Assembly (NCBI GenBank): GCA_033439795.1
Contig: JAUTDP010000001.1
Coordinates: forward strand, 868,001-932,000
Direction: 5' to 3'
Source of the DNA: Sordaria brevicollis
Taxonomy: Eukaryota > Ascomycota > Sordariomycetes > Sordariales > Sordariaceae
DNA length: 64,000 bases
Position numbers and translations under genes: made by a program. The notes under the pieces were generated by a model that was given only the letters and a program-made list of their open reading frames with translations, did no database searches and had not been told where the DNA came from. The first letter of the stretch is position 1, and each line of letters begins with the position of its first letter. Shown in pieces: positions 12,517 through 24,422 of the stretch.

Positions 12517-14950
12517 TTAAGCCTCAATCTGACTCTTAACCCACTTCTCCAACCCCCCCCTAGCAATAATCTCCTGCACATTCGGCGGCAACTCACCAAC
12601 CTTCTGCTCCCACTTCTTCCCACCCTCGCCCTCCTCAACCACCACCTTACTCCTTCTCACATCCCACGTCAACTTCCACCCCGTCCTCCTCGTCAACGCC
12701 TTCTCACCACCACCACCAAACTCCTCCCTCAGCCTCTGCACCAGCTTGGGAACCTCAACGCCCATCAAAGCGTTGTTAATGCTGTTCCTGCTGAAAATAT
12801 TGCCAAACGAACCGGAAACGACAAGCGGGATTTTCTTAGCCAGAATGGCAGTGGCTGCTTGCTCGCGGGAGGAGCCGCACCCGAAGTTGAATCCCGTGAC
12901 TAGGATGTCACCCGGTTGGGCGATGGAGCCGAAGGAAGGGTCGTAGTTCTCCATGCAGACCTCGGCCATTTTGGAAGGGGTGATGTTGTCTTGGTAGGTG
13001 TACTTCCCCGGGTAGATGCCGTCGGTGTTGATGTTGTCGGCGTCGCAGAAGATGATTTCGCCCGAGATGGAGGAGGGGAAGCCTGGGAGAATTTCGGTGA
13101 GGGTTTCTTCACCTTCCGAGGTGGAAGAGGGGGTGGAGGTGGAGGAAGAGGAGGAGGACTCGGCCTCGGCGGCGGCGATGAGGGATTCAGCTTCGGCGAT
13201 GATCTTGTCGAGAGCGTCCTCGATGGACATGGCCTTGTCTTGCTCGTGCACACCGTTGCCTTCGCCGATGATGACCTTTTCGACGCCCTCGGGCTTTTGG
13301 TAATAGCCTGGACCGGCGATCTTGCCCTTCAGAGCGGAAGCGGCGACGACTTCGGGAGAGGCGAGGTAGGCCTTGGCGTCGGTAGAACCCATGCGGCCCT
13401 TGAAGTTACGGTTGGAGGCGGAGATGCCGATCTCGCCGGGCTCGAGCAGACCGGTACCGAGACCGATGCAGGGGCCGCAGCCAGAGGGCAGGGGCTCGGC
13501 GCCGGCGTCGAGGAGGACTTGCCAGTCGCCGGACTCTTCGGCTTGCTTCTGCTCGAGAAGGGAGGCGGCGGCGATGTAGAACTTGACGCCGTCGGCGACC
13601 TTGGGGATCACACCGTTGTTATCGGCGGCGGCATCCTTGAAGACGCGCGCGGCGGCGGCGATGTCGGAGGCGCGAGAGTTGGTGCAGGACACGAGGTAGG
13701 CCTTGTCGAGCTTGAGGTTCTGAGCCTCGAGGTCCTTGAGCGGGGTGGCGATCTTGACGGAGTTGGGGCCGGCGACGAAGGGAGCGAGCGTGGACAGGTT
13801 GAGGTAGAGCTGCTTGGCGTAGGTGGCGCCGGGGTCAGCGACGAGAGGGTTCTCAAGGAGCTCGTCGATCTTGGCGTGGGTGAACTTGGCCTTGTCACCA
13901 AGCTCGGGGTGTTCCATGGCGTTGACGGTCGCCTTGGCGCGGAGCCACGAGGCAAGGACGTTGTCAATGGGGAAGAGACCGGAGAGGGCACCCCATTCGG
14001 TGGTCATGTTGGCGATGGTGAGACGGTCGTCGACGGGGATGGAGCGCATGGTCTCCTCGGAACCGGTGAACTCGATGGCGTGGTTGAGAACGTCGTCGTT
14101 GTTGAAGAGACCGCACAGGGCGACGATGACGTCCTTGCCGGTGACACCGGGAGGGAGGAGGCCGGTGAAGGTCACCTTGGCGATGGGAGGAATCTGCCAC
14201 CAGGTCTTGCCGGTAGCCCAGATGGAGGCCGCGTCGGTACGGACCATGGGGGTACCCAAGCAGCCGACACCACCGTACATGTTGCTGTGAGAGTCGGAGG
14301 CGACGGTGACGGTACCAGGCCACGCGTAACCCTCCTCAACCATGATTTGATGACCGATACCCCGACCGGCAGGGTAGAAGTCAACGCCGTGGGTCTTGGC
14401 GAACTCCTCAATCTGACGGTACTTCTTGAGGTTGGCCTCGGACTTGTTCTGGACATCGTGGTCGAGGGTCATGACGACCTGGCGGTTGTCGTGGATCTTA
14501 GAGGCGCCAATGGACATGAACTTCATGGCAACAGGCCACGAGTTGTCGTGGGTCATGCAGTGGTGAGGCTGGAGGGTGACATAGTCGCCGGACTTGACCT
14601 TCTTGCCGGGAGCAAGGCCGACCGAGTAGCGCTGGACGATCTTCTCGGTCAAGGTCTGGGGAACGGCGGGGACGACCTTGGGGAGGGTCGAAGAGGCCAT
14701 GTTCTCGAGCTGCGAAGGGAAGGCATCTTGGAGACGGCGGGAGGTGGTGCTGTAGTAGGAACCGGCGGCGGCGGCGCGGACACTGCGGACGGAGGTGGTT
14801 CTCGAGGCGGTTTGGAGGAGACGGGGGGCTCTGCTGGCAGCCACGGCCAGGGCTCTTCTCTGTTGATTTGGGGAGAGGTTTGTGTTAGTCACTGTCGCAA
14901 TTGAGGTTATTCAGAGTACTGAGACAACAACATACCACGGGGTGAATCAT
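12517..14950 (-). CDS. lys4: Homoaconitase, mitochondrial (lysine biosynthesis, alpha-aminoadipate pathway)
   Basis: The enzyme converts homoaconitate to homoisocitrate in the fungal lysine pathway, in the mitochondrial matrix, using a 4Fe-4S cluster. Exon 1 (14936-14950) encodes MIHPV, then a 76-nt intron (GTATGT donor, TGACTAAC branch), then exon 2 (12517-14859), giving 785 residues. The N terminus is rich in Arg, Ala and Ser with few acids, a mitochondrial presequence. Aconitase-fold landmarks are LDHD (about 137-140), [10 protein letters not shown] (193-202), and cluster cysteines Cys397 in LVSCTNSR and Cys466/Cys469 in [10 protein letters not shown]. The swivel domain has [14 protein letters not shown] near 661-675. 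A Ser/Thr/Glu-rich linker at 566-590 separates the parts. It is homoaconitase rather than aconitase because of the [11 protein letters not shown] and [10 protein letters not shown] contexts typical of LYS4/LysF. A TGACTC palindrome lies about 125 bp upstream of the start. Confidence 0.94.
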
Positions 14951-17105
14951 GATGGACCAGCTATCACGACTTTCAACTGACCATGGCACTGCCAGACAGA
15001 AGATTGTTTGGTGTTTTTTAGTTTAATAGGTGTAACATCAAGGGAAGACGGGACGGGACGACAGATTGGAAATCGAGTCACAGTGACTCGAGGCGACTGG
15101 GATGTGCCGGCAGTAACATGTGGAGTCCGGGGATACCATGGATGGCCCGGGGTGGCGATCCCGGCAGCAAAAAAGTTTGTGGGGGCTCCGGCACCGGCCG
15201 TCTTGAGCACGTCAGGCACAGGTGGCCGGGGGTGGTACGTACCGCTGTTGCATTTGGGATTTGGGATTTTGGGGGTGCAGTGGTGGTCCAAGCGGTGTGA
15301 TATTAAAATGGTAGGCTAGACTTATCTTATCAGGGGACTCTTGGGGTTAACGCCGCGAAAAATCCGAGGAATCGGCATTCTAGGCGGGCATCGAATTCTC
15401 TGCGGATGACAGCTGAAATGCCAAGCAACTTTGTTGTGAATAACCTCAGTCTCCAACACCACGGCTGTTTGAAATGTGTTCACTGCACTGACCGAGGACC
15501 CAGAACTGACGCAGCTATAATTATCATTCCATGGATTCACCAATACCTTAAGCTATCACCCCTCATAACTCCATCCAAATGGAACAAGCTCTGTTTCCAG
15601 GGTCACCGCTTTCCTCAAATCCCGCTGACTAACACTGGCACTTTCACATTTCACGCAACTCAAAACAGCAAAAAGTCCACGGTACGAGACTCTCAAGTAC
15701 CGACGCTACATTCACCAATCACACATCCCCCTATACGCGGATAAGTATCCAGAAAATGCCACGAATTCTTCAAGGCTGCGTTTTCGTCTTCGCAAGTTGA
15801 CCTCTCAGGGCTGAGCTGGGTCGCTAATGAACAGAAGCACGACTGCACGAGCCACATTCTGCTCTCAACTCGGCTACAATGCACAAATCGAGACTGGTAG
15901 CGCCGGAAAGTCCACATCCCGACTGCCGATGTGCTGGGAGGCTCCAGCATTGCAGCATATGCTCCAATTGAGTGCATCATCCTTTTGCTGAACTGGCACC
16001 TCTATCAAGTTGTGATACCATCATTTTCTCCATTCATTTCTATTCTTATTACTTGAAAGATCAGAGCTCTGCCATGAATATGACTGTCGTTGGTGATGAG
16101 GTGTCCAAGTTGGAGGAGCCTCTTTTTCAGCCTCTGCTCCCCATTTGGCCCACTGTGATGCTCGGTTTCGCTTTCGAGACCGCCGCCAAGATGCCAAGAA
16201 GAGCCCCATACCCACCCAGCTGTGGTCAAAGGTACATGTTGAGGCGGTAGAGGTACCAGCACGATTTATAATGCACCCAGCCAGGTACCAGGTAAAGTTT
16301 TGTGCATGTGGTAGGTACAGTACCTTACTCCGGGATGGTCCCCACGAACTGAATTGTCGGGATGCGGGAGTTCCTTCCATCCCATTCATGTCACTCAACC
16401 CCAAACTTTGACTCTCAAACTTTGTCATCCATTCATTCAGTTAGTTGGCCAAGAACTCGGCGTCATCTTCCCCGACTTGTTTCTGCCTGTGAGAGTGACA
16501 GCAGCTACAGCAGGCACGCAACACCTCAACCACCCGTCAGCATTGAAACAACGTTCGAAAGTTCCTCCCTCCTTCCAAGTCAGGATTCCTTGCCTGTGAG
16601 AGTGAGTGACGGAGAGGCAGGAGCGAGGGAGAAGAGTACCACAAGCAGGAAGGCACTTACCCTATAGTACTTGCCTATTCACATTCCACACCCCATCGCC
16701 CTGAAAGGCAGGGCAGGCACCAATTGGCAAAAAGGAATCGGAGAGTTTTCCGACCGTTGAGGTTCTCGCGACACTTTCACGTTCTTTCCCTTTCCACTTC
16801 ATTTCGCATTTTTCACTCTCACTGGGTCTCGACTCCAAACTCTTATATTGGCTCAGCCTCTTTGGACTATACTACATTGTCAAGTACTGGGAGCTTGATT
16901 ATTTCCTTTCTTGGACCGAATACCCCCAACAACTTACATAGGCCATTTTCCACTCTTCGGATCTGACCTCATCCGTTGATCCTCTCTTTGTTCCTACCGG
17001 GGTACATATCCCACTCATACAGATACTCACTCCATCTCACACTACAAAAGTATCCCGGCATCGTCACCATCGCTTCTCACCAATTCGACAGCATCGGCAC
17101 CTTCC
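14951..17105. other. Divergent intergenic region between lys4 and a Zn2Cys6 gene
   Basis: It holds the promoters of both genes. Near the lysine gene is the TGACTC palindrome listed separately. The remainder (15.3-17.1 kb) has only short frames without domains. The C/T-rich sequence at about 16790-17100 is the probable leader of the zinc-cluster gene. No further gene is supported. Confidence 0.5.
15073..15091. promoter_or_regulatory. 19-bp palindrome of two TGACTC half-sites, candidate CPC1/Gcn4 site
   Basis: The sequence TCGAGTCACAGTGACTCGA is a perfect palindrome around a central A. Each arm contains TGACTC, the core half-site bound by the bZIP activators of general amino-acid control (Gcn4 in yeast, CPC1 in Neurospora). 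It lies about 125 bp upstream of the homoaconitase start, as expected for a lysine gene under this control. Arm spacing differs from the standard TGACTCA pseudo-palindrome, so binding is inferred. Confidence 0.55.
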
Positions 17106-19899
17106 ATGAGCCCTGTGCCCAACGTGCCCATGGCAATGAGGTCCTCTGCCTCGGGAACAGCTCATCCAGGGGCTTCGTCAGGGGCTGATCCATCCGCCCT
17201 ATCAGCCCCTCCACAACCACAAGCTCCAGGATCTTCAACTCAACCTCCGTCTCAGACGCAAACCCAGGTCCAAACACCATCTCAGCCTTCATGGGGTCAA
17301 ACTCCAGGGGCGGAATCCCCGTGGGAACAGTCACCTGCCCAATCCGAGTCACTATGGGACCAAGCTCAAAGTCATGATACCCCTCAAGACCAAACACCGA
17401 ATAGCCAACCTCAGCAGCAACAACAACAACAACAATTACGCTACGCCAAATCACCTCGCATTCTTGCTTGCCAACTATGTCAGGGCCGAAAGATCAAATG
17501 CAATCGAGTGTTCCCCTGTGACAACTGCAAGAGGGTTGGGCATCCCTTATAACACAAATCACCTTGCATAAAACATGCTAACCTTGCCTCACAGTCTGGC
17601 GTCGTGTGCGTACCAAGTAAGCCGGCGCCGCTAAGGAAACGTCGTCCACCTCATCAAGCGCTGCAGGAGAAGCTGGCTGCCGTGACAGAGAAAATGGAGC
17701 AAATGAGACGTGAGATGGATGCTGCCAAAGAGAATGGCCAAGGACTGGCTGTTCCCGTCACCCACCCAGCGACCACTACTGCTTGGGACTCGAGGGGGAA
17801 ACCGAGACTGATTCAGGAGGAGGGCGGTGTCCGCTTCATGGACTCTCTGCTGGGCACCGTCTATCAAGAGGTATGCCATCACTCCATTGTGTTGCATTTC
17901 GGACTTACCAACACATTTACAGCTAGGGGAAATAAGAGCCATGGTAGACAAAGAGTCTTCCGTCGATGAGGCTTCAACACCGGCTTCCTTTGCGCCAGAC
18001 GATGGCTCAGATCTGGTCCTCGGTCCTGATACTCCAACCGTAGATGTCATGGCTTTCTGGCCCGAGCCTGGTCATGTTTGGTCTCTTTGTGACATCTTCT
18101 TCCAGAGAGTGAACCCTTTGATGAAGATTATCCACAGGCCAACGCTGGAGAAATATGCCTCGGAAGCAGCTAGCCAACCACTCGCGCTTCGTTCTAACCT
18201 AAGGGCCTTGTTCTTCGCCATTTTCGCAATGGCGGTTTTGTCACTGGATGCAGACGAGTGCATGAAGCGGCTGGGCTACGACAGAGAGCAGGCTCTTCGG
18301 AATTTTTCCAATGGTGCTCGTGTAACCTTTGTCCGAATGGGTTTCCTGAGCACATGCGACTTTACTACTCTGCAGGCATTCAGCCTATACCTGGTATGTC
18401 GACCCTCACTTTTCAATTTTTGGAGTCCACACTGACAGCTACAGACATCGCTCCAAGGGCGGTCTAATCCTCATGCAAATTGGGTTCTATTTGGCACTGC
18501 CATACGCCTAGCGAGAAAGCTGGGTCTTCATGTTGATGGCAAACGATTAAGACTACCGCCCCTTGAAACCGAAATGCGAAGGCGGCTTTGGTGGCAGCTT
18601 GTGGTGCTCGATGCCAAAGCTGCAACGATATCCGGCTTCAAGTCTGCGTCGATTGTGCGAGACTGGTCCACCGAGCTTCCCAGAAACCTTGACGACACCG
18701 ACATGCATCCCGACGCCAAAGAAGACTTTGTAGAACGCGACGGTCCTACCGAGATGATCTTCTGCCTCATGGCCTACAAGGCCACCGATTTTCTCCTCAG
18801 TAACGGACAAGATTTTGAGAATATCCTGATCGCAGCCGACCTCCCAGATGGCCACGCCCCTAGCTCGGACGACCAACGTCGACGCCGCACCGTTGAACAG
18901 TTAGCTCTCGAGTTGACGGCGTTTACGCAACGCTACCACTTGCACCCCAGCAATGGCCCAATACACGCTCTGGCTTCCAAGTTCAAGGAGTTCTTTATCA
19001 AAAAGATTTGCAACGCCAAGCCTCAACCTTCTTCGACTTCAGACCAGCATGGCTCCGATGATGTGGACCGCGCCTTCAGGTTAGCCATCATCGACATGGA
19101 GCATAACGAACTCAACCTTGCCAACAACGACCCTGCCTTCTTCTGGTTCTCGCGGGTATACTTCCAGCCATACAACTTTATCTACGCCGTCTCACAGCTG
19201 TGCCAGGCTCAGTCGCCGTCGGCCAGCGATGAGAACTCGGGAACGACGAACGCCAAGACCGAGCTCATTGATCGCGCCTGGCGTCAAATTTCTTTCGTCT
19301 ACCAACTCAATCCTGACATGTTTGACATGACAAACAAGTTGTACTTTCAGTGTGCTCGGAAGGTTCTTGAAGCCTGGCAGAAAAGGTCCGAAACGCTGTT
19401 CAGACAAACTGGGACACGGCCACCTGCCCCGTCATATGTGGAAAGGCTTGCGAGCACCATCAGCAACGGTAACGTGGGCAACGGCCGCTCTTTGACGGCG
19501 GCAGGAACAGTCACAGGGACAATACCACCGGCCCCAACACCAACTACAACCACAGCGAATGCTTTTACCATTGGCACCGACTCATCATCTCTCCTATCTG
19601 GACCCACTGTCAATACCGCCGCCGGCGGACAAATTCCCATTACACATGCGCCAGACCAAGGGCAACAGCAAGAACCATCGCAGTTTATGGAGGGCGTCGT
19701 CAACTACATGGACCCAAGCATGGCATTTGCTGGAAGTATATGGGGTGATGGCGGGTTTGAAGATCAGTTCCAGCAGCAGTCTCAGATGCCGATGATGGGT
19801 ATGATGGAGGATCCGACCACGGGGATGTTGTATAGCGGGCCGCCGTATTATTATCCGGATACGGAGGGGGGTGGGGAACCTTCTAGGGGGATGTGGTGA
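17106..19899 (+). CDS. Zn(II)2Cys6 transcription factor with fungal-specific factor domain
   Basis: Four exons (17106-17534, 17595-17870, 17923-18393, 18445-19899) join in frame to 876 residues. The first 115 residues are disordered and Pro/Gln/Ser-rich, with a Gln run encoded by mixed CAG/CAA codons (about 17416-17440). The zinc cluster spans residues 122-148: C-x2-C-x6-C-x5-C-x2-C-x6-C, with intron 1 falling between the fifth and sixth cysteines, a common place in this family. A short coiled coil follows ([20 protein letters not shown]). The middle-homology domain includes [17 protein letters not shown] and [18 protein letters not shown] (about 280-450). The C-terminal 180 residues are low-complexity. 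It is a nuclear DNA-binding regulator; target genes cannot be told from sequence. The donor of intron 1 (GTTGGG) is weak, but the cluster is incomplete without this splice. Confidence 0.88.
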
Positions 19900-20970
19900 T
19901 GCATCAGCGTTTGAAGCATGGTGCGATATACCCTAGGTATATCTGTCTTCTTCTTTTTTTTTGTTGTCATATAACATTTTGCATCGCCCCTCAGCATACA
20001 TATTTGGATTTTGGATTTGGGTGGGACCACCGAGGGACATAACATCTTTTGGAACCTACTGGCATTTGTAGGATATGTGTATAGATTTATATCCCACTTC
20101 TTGTATACCACCAGCATTCTTCTCCGGGAGAAGGAGTTATGGGGTTAGGTAGAGTAACATGAGTATTGTACGGCATGGATGGCGTGAGGTTCACTTTGGC
20201 GTGGAAGTTGGATGTGGTAGTAACGACATGAAGAACTGATGTAAGTGCCACATAAACGCTATGCCACTTTAGTGGGGGCGTGGCACGGGTAGCATATCTC
20301 TCTCACCCTTTCTGATCCAGCCAAGAACAACAACTCACATTTGCCAGGCTGTTTACACCCTCGACTCCAGAATCTCATGCCGACAAAATACCGTGCCAAG
20401 GACGATATGACCAAGATGGAGGCTCACGCCTGGGCTGCATGGGCCGACCAAAATGTTGGGTCGGTGCTGTGCCTTCGACAACGCCACCTCACATGCATGT
20501 GAACGCTTTGAACCATTGCCAGGGAACCGTAGAGCTTGCACTAACTCGTTACGCGCGCTTTGACACCGCAAACTGTTAGTGTAAATGCAGCGTGCGTTTC
20601 GCATTTCCCGCCTTGACGGTTGGCCTTATGTCATCCTTGATTTCACTTCAACCACCCAACAAAGCTCAATGGGCAAGTCGTCGTTCACCTTTCAACCTAT
20701 TGACTTCAGCTCGCTCAAACTCAAACGATAGCCATGTCCCTCACGTAAATCCACCAGACATTATCCGTACCTAGCACTAGACAGCTCGTCGATCGTCGGC
20801 CATGTCAGCACCCGACTGGTCCAGTCTGGTCTTCACAATACGAGAACCAAGGCCCAAGGGAGTCCCAACGGTTTCCGGCCTTAAATTATCACCAACGCCT
20901 TTATTCAATCCGGGAACTTCTATCGTAACTCTAAAATGGGTATCGCGTCCTCTATCGTCCCTCACTCTCC
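19900..20970. other. Convergent intergenic region
   Basis: Shared 3' space of the zinc-cluster gene and the flavin oxidoreductase gene. A T-rich stretch follows the stop at about 19950-19966. No coding frame or RNA gene is recognised. Confidence 0.5.
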
Positions 20971-22341
20971 TTAAAACTTGGCCAGCTTCTTAAGCTCGCC
21001 CACATACCAGCCAATCTCAGCACCAGCACCAACAATAGACTTCATGCCCAACTTCTCAAAGATCCAATGCGGCTCAACCTTCTTGTCGGTCAACTTAGCA
21101 TCCGCATCGGGGACCTCCGGGTTGAGGATCAAGTTGGCCGGAAGCGAAGGGTTGATGATGGCCGGACGTCCGATACCAATCATGTCGCAATCGTTGGCAG
21201 CCAGAGCGGCCTCCATGCCTTGACGGGTGCGGAAACCGCCGGTGACCATGAGCGGAAGCTTGGGGAACTTGGTGCGGATGATCTTGGCGAACTCGAGGAA
21301 GAAGGCCTCGCGCGCTTTGGTGCGTTCGGATTTGGCCTTGACTTGGGGGCCGTTGGCCATCTTTTCCGTCGTTCTTGTCAGTAACCCATCCTGTCGAGAC
21401 CAGAAGAGAGAAGAAAAACATACCTGAGGATCCTCATAACTCCCACCACTAACCTCCACAAAATCAACCCCCCACTGCTCAAAAAGCTCAATCTGCCTCA
21501 GCACCTCCTCGGTAGTATCCGTCTCCTTCTCGTCAGTACCCCTTCCAGCCTGCCAATCCGCACTATTCAACTTAATCCCCACCACAAACTTCCTCGCCTC
21601 TTCCTCCCCCACAGCTTCCTTAACCTGCCTTCTAATCTCCTCAATAATCTCCCCCACCACCCTCGCCCTCCCCTCCGCACTCCCTCCATACTCATCCCCC
21701 CTCTTATTCGTCTTCTTACTCAAAAACTGCGCCAGCAGATACCCGTGAGCAGCATGAATCTCCACCCCCTGGAACCCCGCCTCCGCCGTCAGCCGGGCCG
21801 TATACCCAAACTTCCTCACCACCTCTTTAATCTCCTCCTTACTCAACTCCCGCGGCGTCCCAAAAAGCAGTCTACTCGCCAACCTCGGCACCAACCCCTC
21901 CCCCAACACCAACGGCACCGCGGAGGGCGCCACCGCTTTCTCGAAAAGTCCCCTCGTCCCCGCCCCCATCGGGCTCTGCCTACCGGGGTGGTTAATCTGC
22001 ACCACCACAGGCGTCTTACTCTCACCACCACCCAATCTCGCTTCCTCCGCCCACGCCTTAAACGCCGTCAAGGTCTGCTCGGGTGTGGTACCGGGGTGAT
22101 CGGGAGAAATGTCGTGCGCGTCGCCCTTGTGCGCGTGGTCGACTTGGACGTTACCCGTCAGGATCATGCCCCATTGGCCGCGCGCCCAGACGGAGTAGAC
22201 GCGCGAGAGGTCGGGGTTGGGGAGGTGGTTCCCGAAGCCGAGTTGTTCGGCCATGGCGGCTTTGATGAGGCGGTTGGGGAGGACGAGGCCGTTGGGGAGG
22301 GTGAGGGGTTGGGAGAGGTGGAGGTCTTTGGTGGAGGCCAT
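20971..22341 (-). CDS. NADH:flavin oxidoreductase, Old Yellow Enzyme family
   Basis: An FMN-dependent TIM-barrel oxidoreductase likely to reduce activated C=C bonds; the physiological substrate is unknown. Exon 1 is 21424-22341 and exon 2 is 20971-21360, giving 435 residues. The intron (21361-21423, GTATGT...AAAAG, branch CTGAC) is 63 nt long, a multiple of three, and has no stop, so the unspliced message stays open; splicing is preferred because SGGSYEDPQ continues directly into MANGPQVK in relatives as I remember them. Landmarks: NRLIKAAMAEQL near the N terminus (FMN contact), QINHPGRQSP (115-124), EIHAAHGYLLAQFLS (184-198) with paired His residues for substrate binding, the FVEVSGGSYE strand (294-303), and MIGIGRPAI near the C terminus for phosphate binding. 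It has no signal peptide, so is probably cytosolic. A CCA microsatellite lies just upstream of the start in the leader. Confidence 0.9.
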   Translation of the reverse strand: MASTKDLHLSQPLTLPNGLVLPNRLIKAAMAEQLGFGNHLPNPDLSRVYSVWARGQWGMILTGNVQVDHAHKGDAHDISPDHPGTTPEQTLTAFKAWAEEARLGGGESKTPVVVQINHPGRQSPMGAGTRGLFEKAVAPSAVPLVLGEGLVPRLASRLLFGTPRELSKEEIKEVVRKFGYTARLTAEAGFQGVEIHAAHGYLLAQFLSKKTNKRGDEYGGSAEGRARVVGEIIEEIRRQVKEAVGEEEARKFVVGIKLNSADWQAGRGTDEKETDTTEEVLRQIELFEQWGVDFVEVSGGSYEDPQVCFSSLFWSRQDGLLTRTTEKMANGPQVKAKSERTKAREAFFLEFAKIIRTKFPKLPLMVTGGFRTRQGMEAALAANDCDMIGIGRPAIINPSLPANLILNPEVPDADAKLTDKKVEPHWIFEKLGMKSIVGAGAEIGWYVGELKKLAKF

Positions 22342-23885
22342 TTTTGAAAGGGGGGTTTGGTGGTGGTGGTGGTGGTGGTGGCCGGGGCCGTTTTTGGTGT
22401 GTGTGGTGTGTGTGGTGTGGTTTTGTTGAAGGTGTTGAAGGTTTTGAAGGTGTTATTAAAGTCCAGTCTGATCGGGTATCTCGGATTCTCGGTGGATGAA
22501 ACAAGGACCAACTGTTGTGGTTGATGATGATGTGGATGAAGCACAGGGTAGAGGATACAAAACTTGGATCGAGGACAGGATTGAGAAAAAATGAAAGAAA
22601 AACGAGGGTTATATTTCAGTTTTATAGCAATCGATATCAAAGACCTATCTACCCCGTTGAAGATCTTGGTATGTATCAAGATTCCAAGCTCCCAAGAACC
22701 ATGCCACCGCGCGCAGCTTCTCGTGCCACGCTTATTAATGCCGTTCCCAAAGTTTCCACTACCGAAAGCACGCGATAGTACTCCACAATGGACTCCCCTG
22801 GAACTCCGTATGTACATAGCGTGGGTAAAATTCTTTTTTCGGTGTGACATGGTACAGGGTTTGGAAGAAGATGGAACTTTGGGAGACATGTGCAATTGGA
22901 TTAATTGTTGAACACCGCAGAACACCAAAATCTTTCTCTCGATTTAACCAACATGGATGACATTCTGCGGCGATATCGCAAGTTGTGGCGTTAAAAAGCC
23001 GAGGTATCAAAGCGATGTCACTCCCGTCACTGTTTCGAGATTTTTATTCCCCCCTGTTTCGGCTTTTGAAGGTGCTGAATGCTGATACGCTAGCGAGAAC
23101 CCGGAGAGGGACAAAAGTACCGGGTACAACACCGCTGTGTAGATTGTAGATCTCCCGGCGGCGACAGCGAACCGGCGACGGACTAACAAATCCCTCCGCT
23201 GGAAAAGTTTCCGATTGATCTATCTTTTCACAATTCGCCAGCGTGTTGCTTATCGTGAACTAAACGATGAGCTTATCAGAGTACCTTGCTGGATATGAAC
23301 TCGTGAATGGATTCTCGTCATCTTTGGTCGTGGAAGCGTGCTTGCATAGGATGGTGATATAGGAAGAGGTGATTAGTATTGCTTAGATATCTCGTCCTCC
23401 TGAGTTGTTCAAGTTGCACAACGTTATCAATTCGATGGGTAGAGGTAGCGTTGAGGGCGGTTGACGGAGAACAGATTACCAACCGCAAAAGGACAATTTG
23501 GCGGTTGAATACCTAGTTAACAAACGCTCGACAAATCGGTTTGCCAATGGGCATGGAGAATTGAGCATATATGTATCATTGTGCATAAAGTTGACGACAA
23601 GCAGAAAAAAAAGTGGTGGTTTAATCTTATTAGTTGCGACCATTGTCAAGGTTGATGTTCAAAGAAAGCTCAGATACTCCAGCGAACACGTGCATCCAAA
23701 CCTGTTCTCAGACGACAAAAAGCTACCAAGAAGATCCTGTATCGACCAACGACCTTGGAAGGAGCGCAACCAAAAAAAAAAAAACCTACACTCAAAGAGC
23801 AGAAACAAAATGAATAAGAAATCAGAAAATGCGAAAGTCAACAAAGAGAAAAGGAATGGCAAAAGAAAAATTTACGAAAAAGAAT
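22342..23885. other. Intergenic region between the OYE gene and tRNA-Pro
   Basis: It begins with the probable OYE 5' leader (TGG repeat on + at 22357-22382, then GTGTGGTGT sequence). From about 23500 the composition becomes AT-richer, with A-rich tracts up to the tRNA. A run of five A at 23877-23881 supplies the T-run pol III terminator on the minus strand. No protein gene is supported. Confidence 0.5.
22357..22382. repeat. TGG/CCA microsatellite in the OYE leader
   Basis: About eight TGG triplets on + strand, immediately upstream of the minus-strand start codon at 22341. Confidence 0.85.
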
Positions 23886-23975
23886 GGGGCCACCCGGGGA
23901 TTGAACCCGGGACCTCTCGCAAGAATGCTCAGGATTGAACCCTAAGCGAGAATCATACCACTAGACCAGCGGCCC
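23886..23975 (-). tRNA. tRNA-Pro (AGG) with an intron of about 18 nt
   Basis: On the minus strand the acceptor arms GGGCCGC and GTGGCCC pair (one G-U), followed by discriminator C. The D arm reads TGGTCTAGTGGTA. The anticodon stem CTCGC pairs with GCGAG and the loop TTAGGG carries anticodon AGG. The intron of about 18 nt follows position 37, the canonical place. The T arm is CCGGGTTCAATCCCCGG. A T5 terminator lies just downstream (23877-23881 on the plus strand). Confidence 0.93.
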
Positions 23976-24422
23976 GTATTAGTTGTTGTTAGCAGGTGCG
24001 GAGTAAGTGCTGATAATCTCATGCACAACCGGAATCCGGAGTCTTGACGTTAGATACTCATCCTCATGCTTCAACGAAAACAAGGCAAAGGACCGAAGGA
24101 GGTAATTCAATGAGAATTCTTGTAGTAGTGTTATTTTAGTATTAATGGAAGCTGCTGAACTTTGCGCTACTCGGATGTCCAGTCCCGAACTAGAACTACC
24201 TGCCCGATAGCATTTCTCAAGTCTTTCCCTTCTTCCATATCCCATAAAAGTGTAAACCAAACGCCTTGATATATGAAACAGATCACCGCAAACCAGATAA
24301 ATCCCTCTCCCCTTCATACCTCTAGTATAGGCACCATTCATTGCCCTTTGACCTTTTTACTATGCCCTGTCTCAGTTTTCATTTCTTACAAACCAACACC
24401 ATTGCCCTTTCCCAGGGGCAGC
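23976..24422. other. Short intergenic region
   Basis: Upstream flank of tRNA-Pro and 3' flank of the Fig1-family gene. Nothing else is recognised. Confidence 0.5.

Noticed and set aside
12916..14904. 662-codon plus-strand frame opposite homoaconitase
   Set aside because: It is the antisense mirror of a GC3-biased gene, with Gly/Asp/Val-rich composition and no domain.
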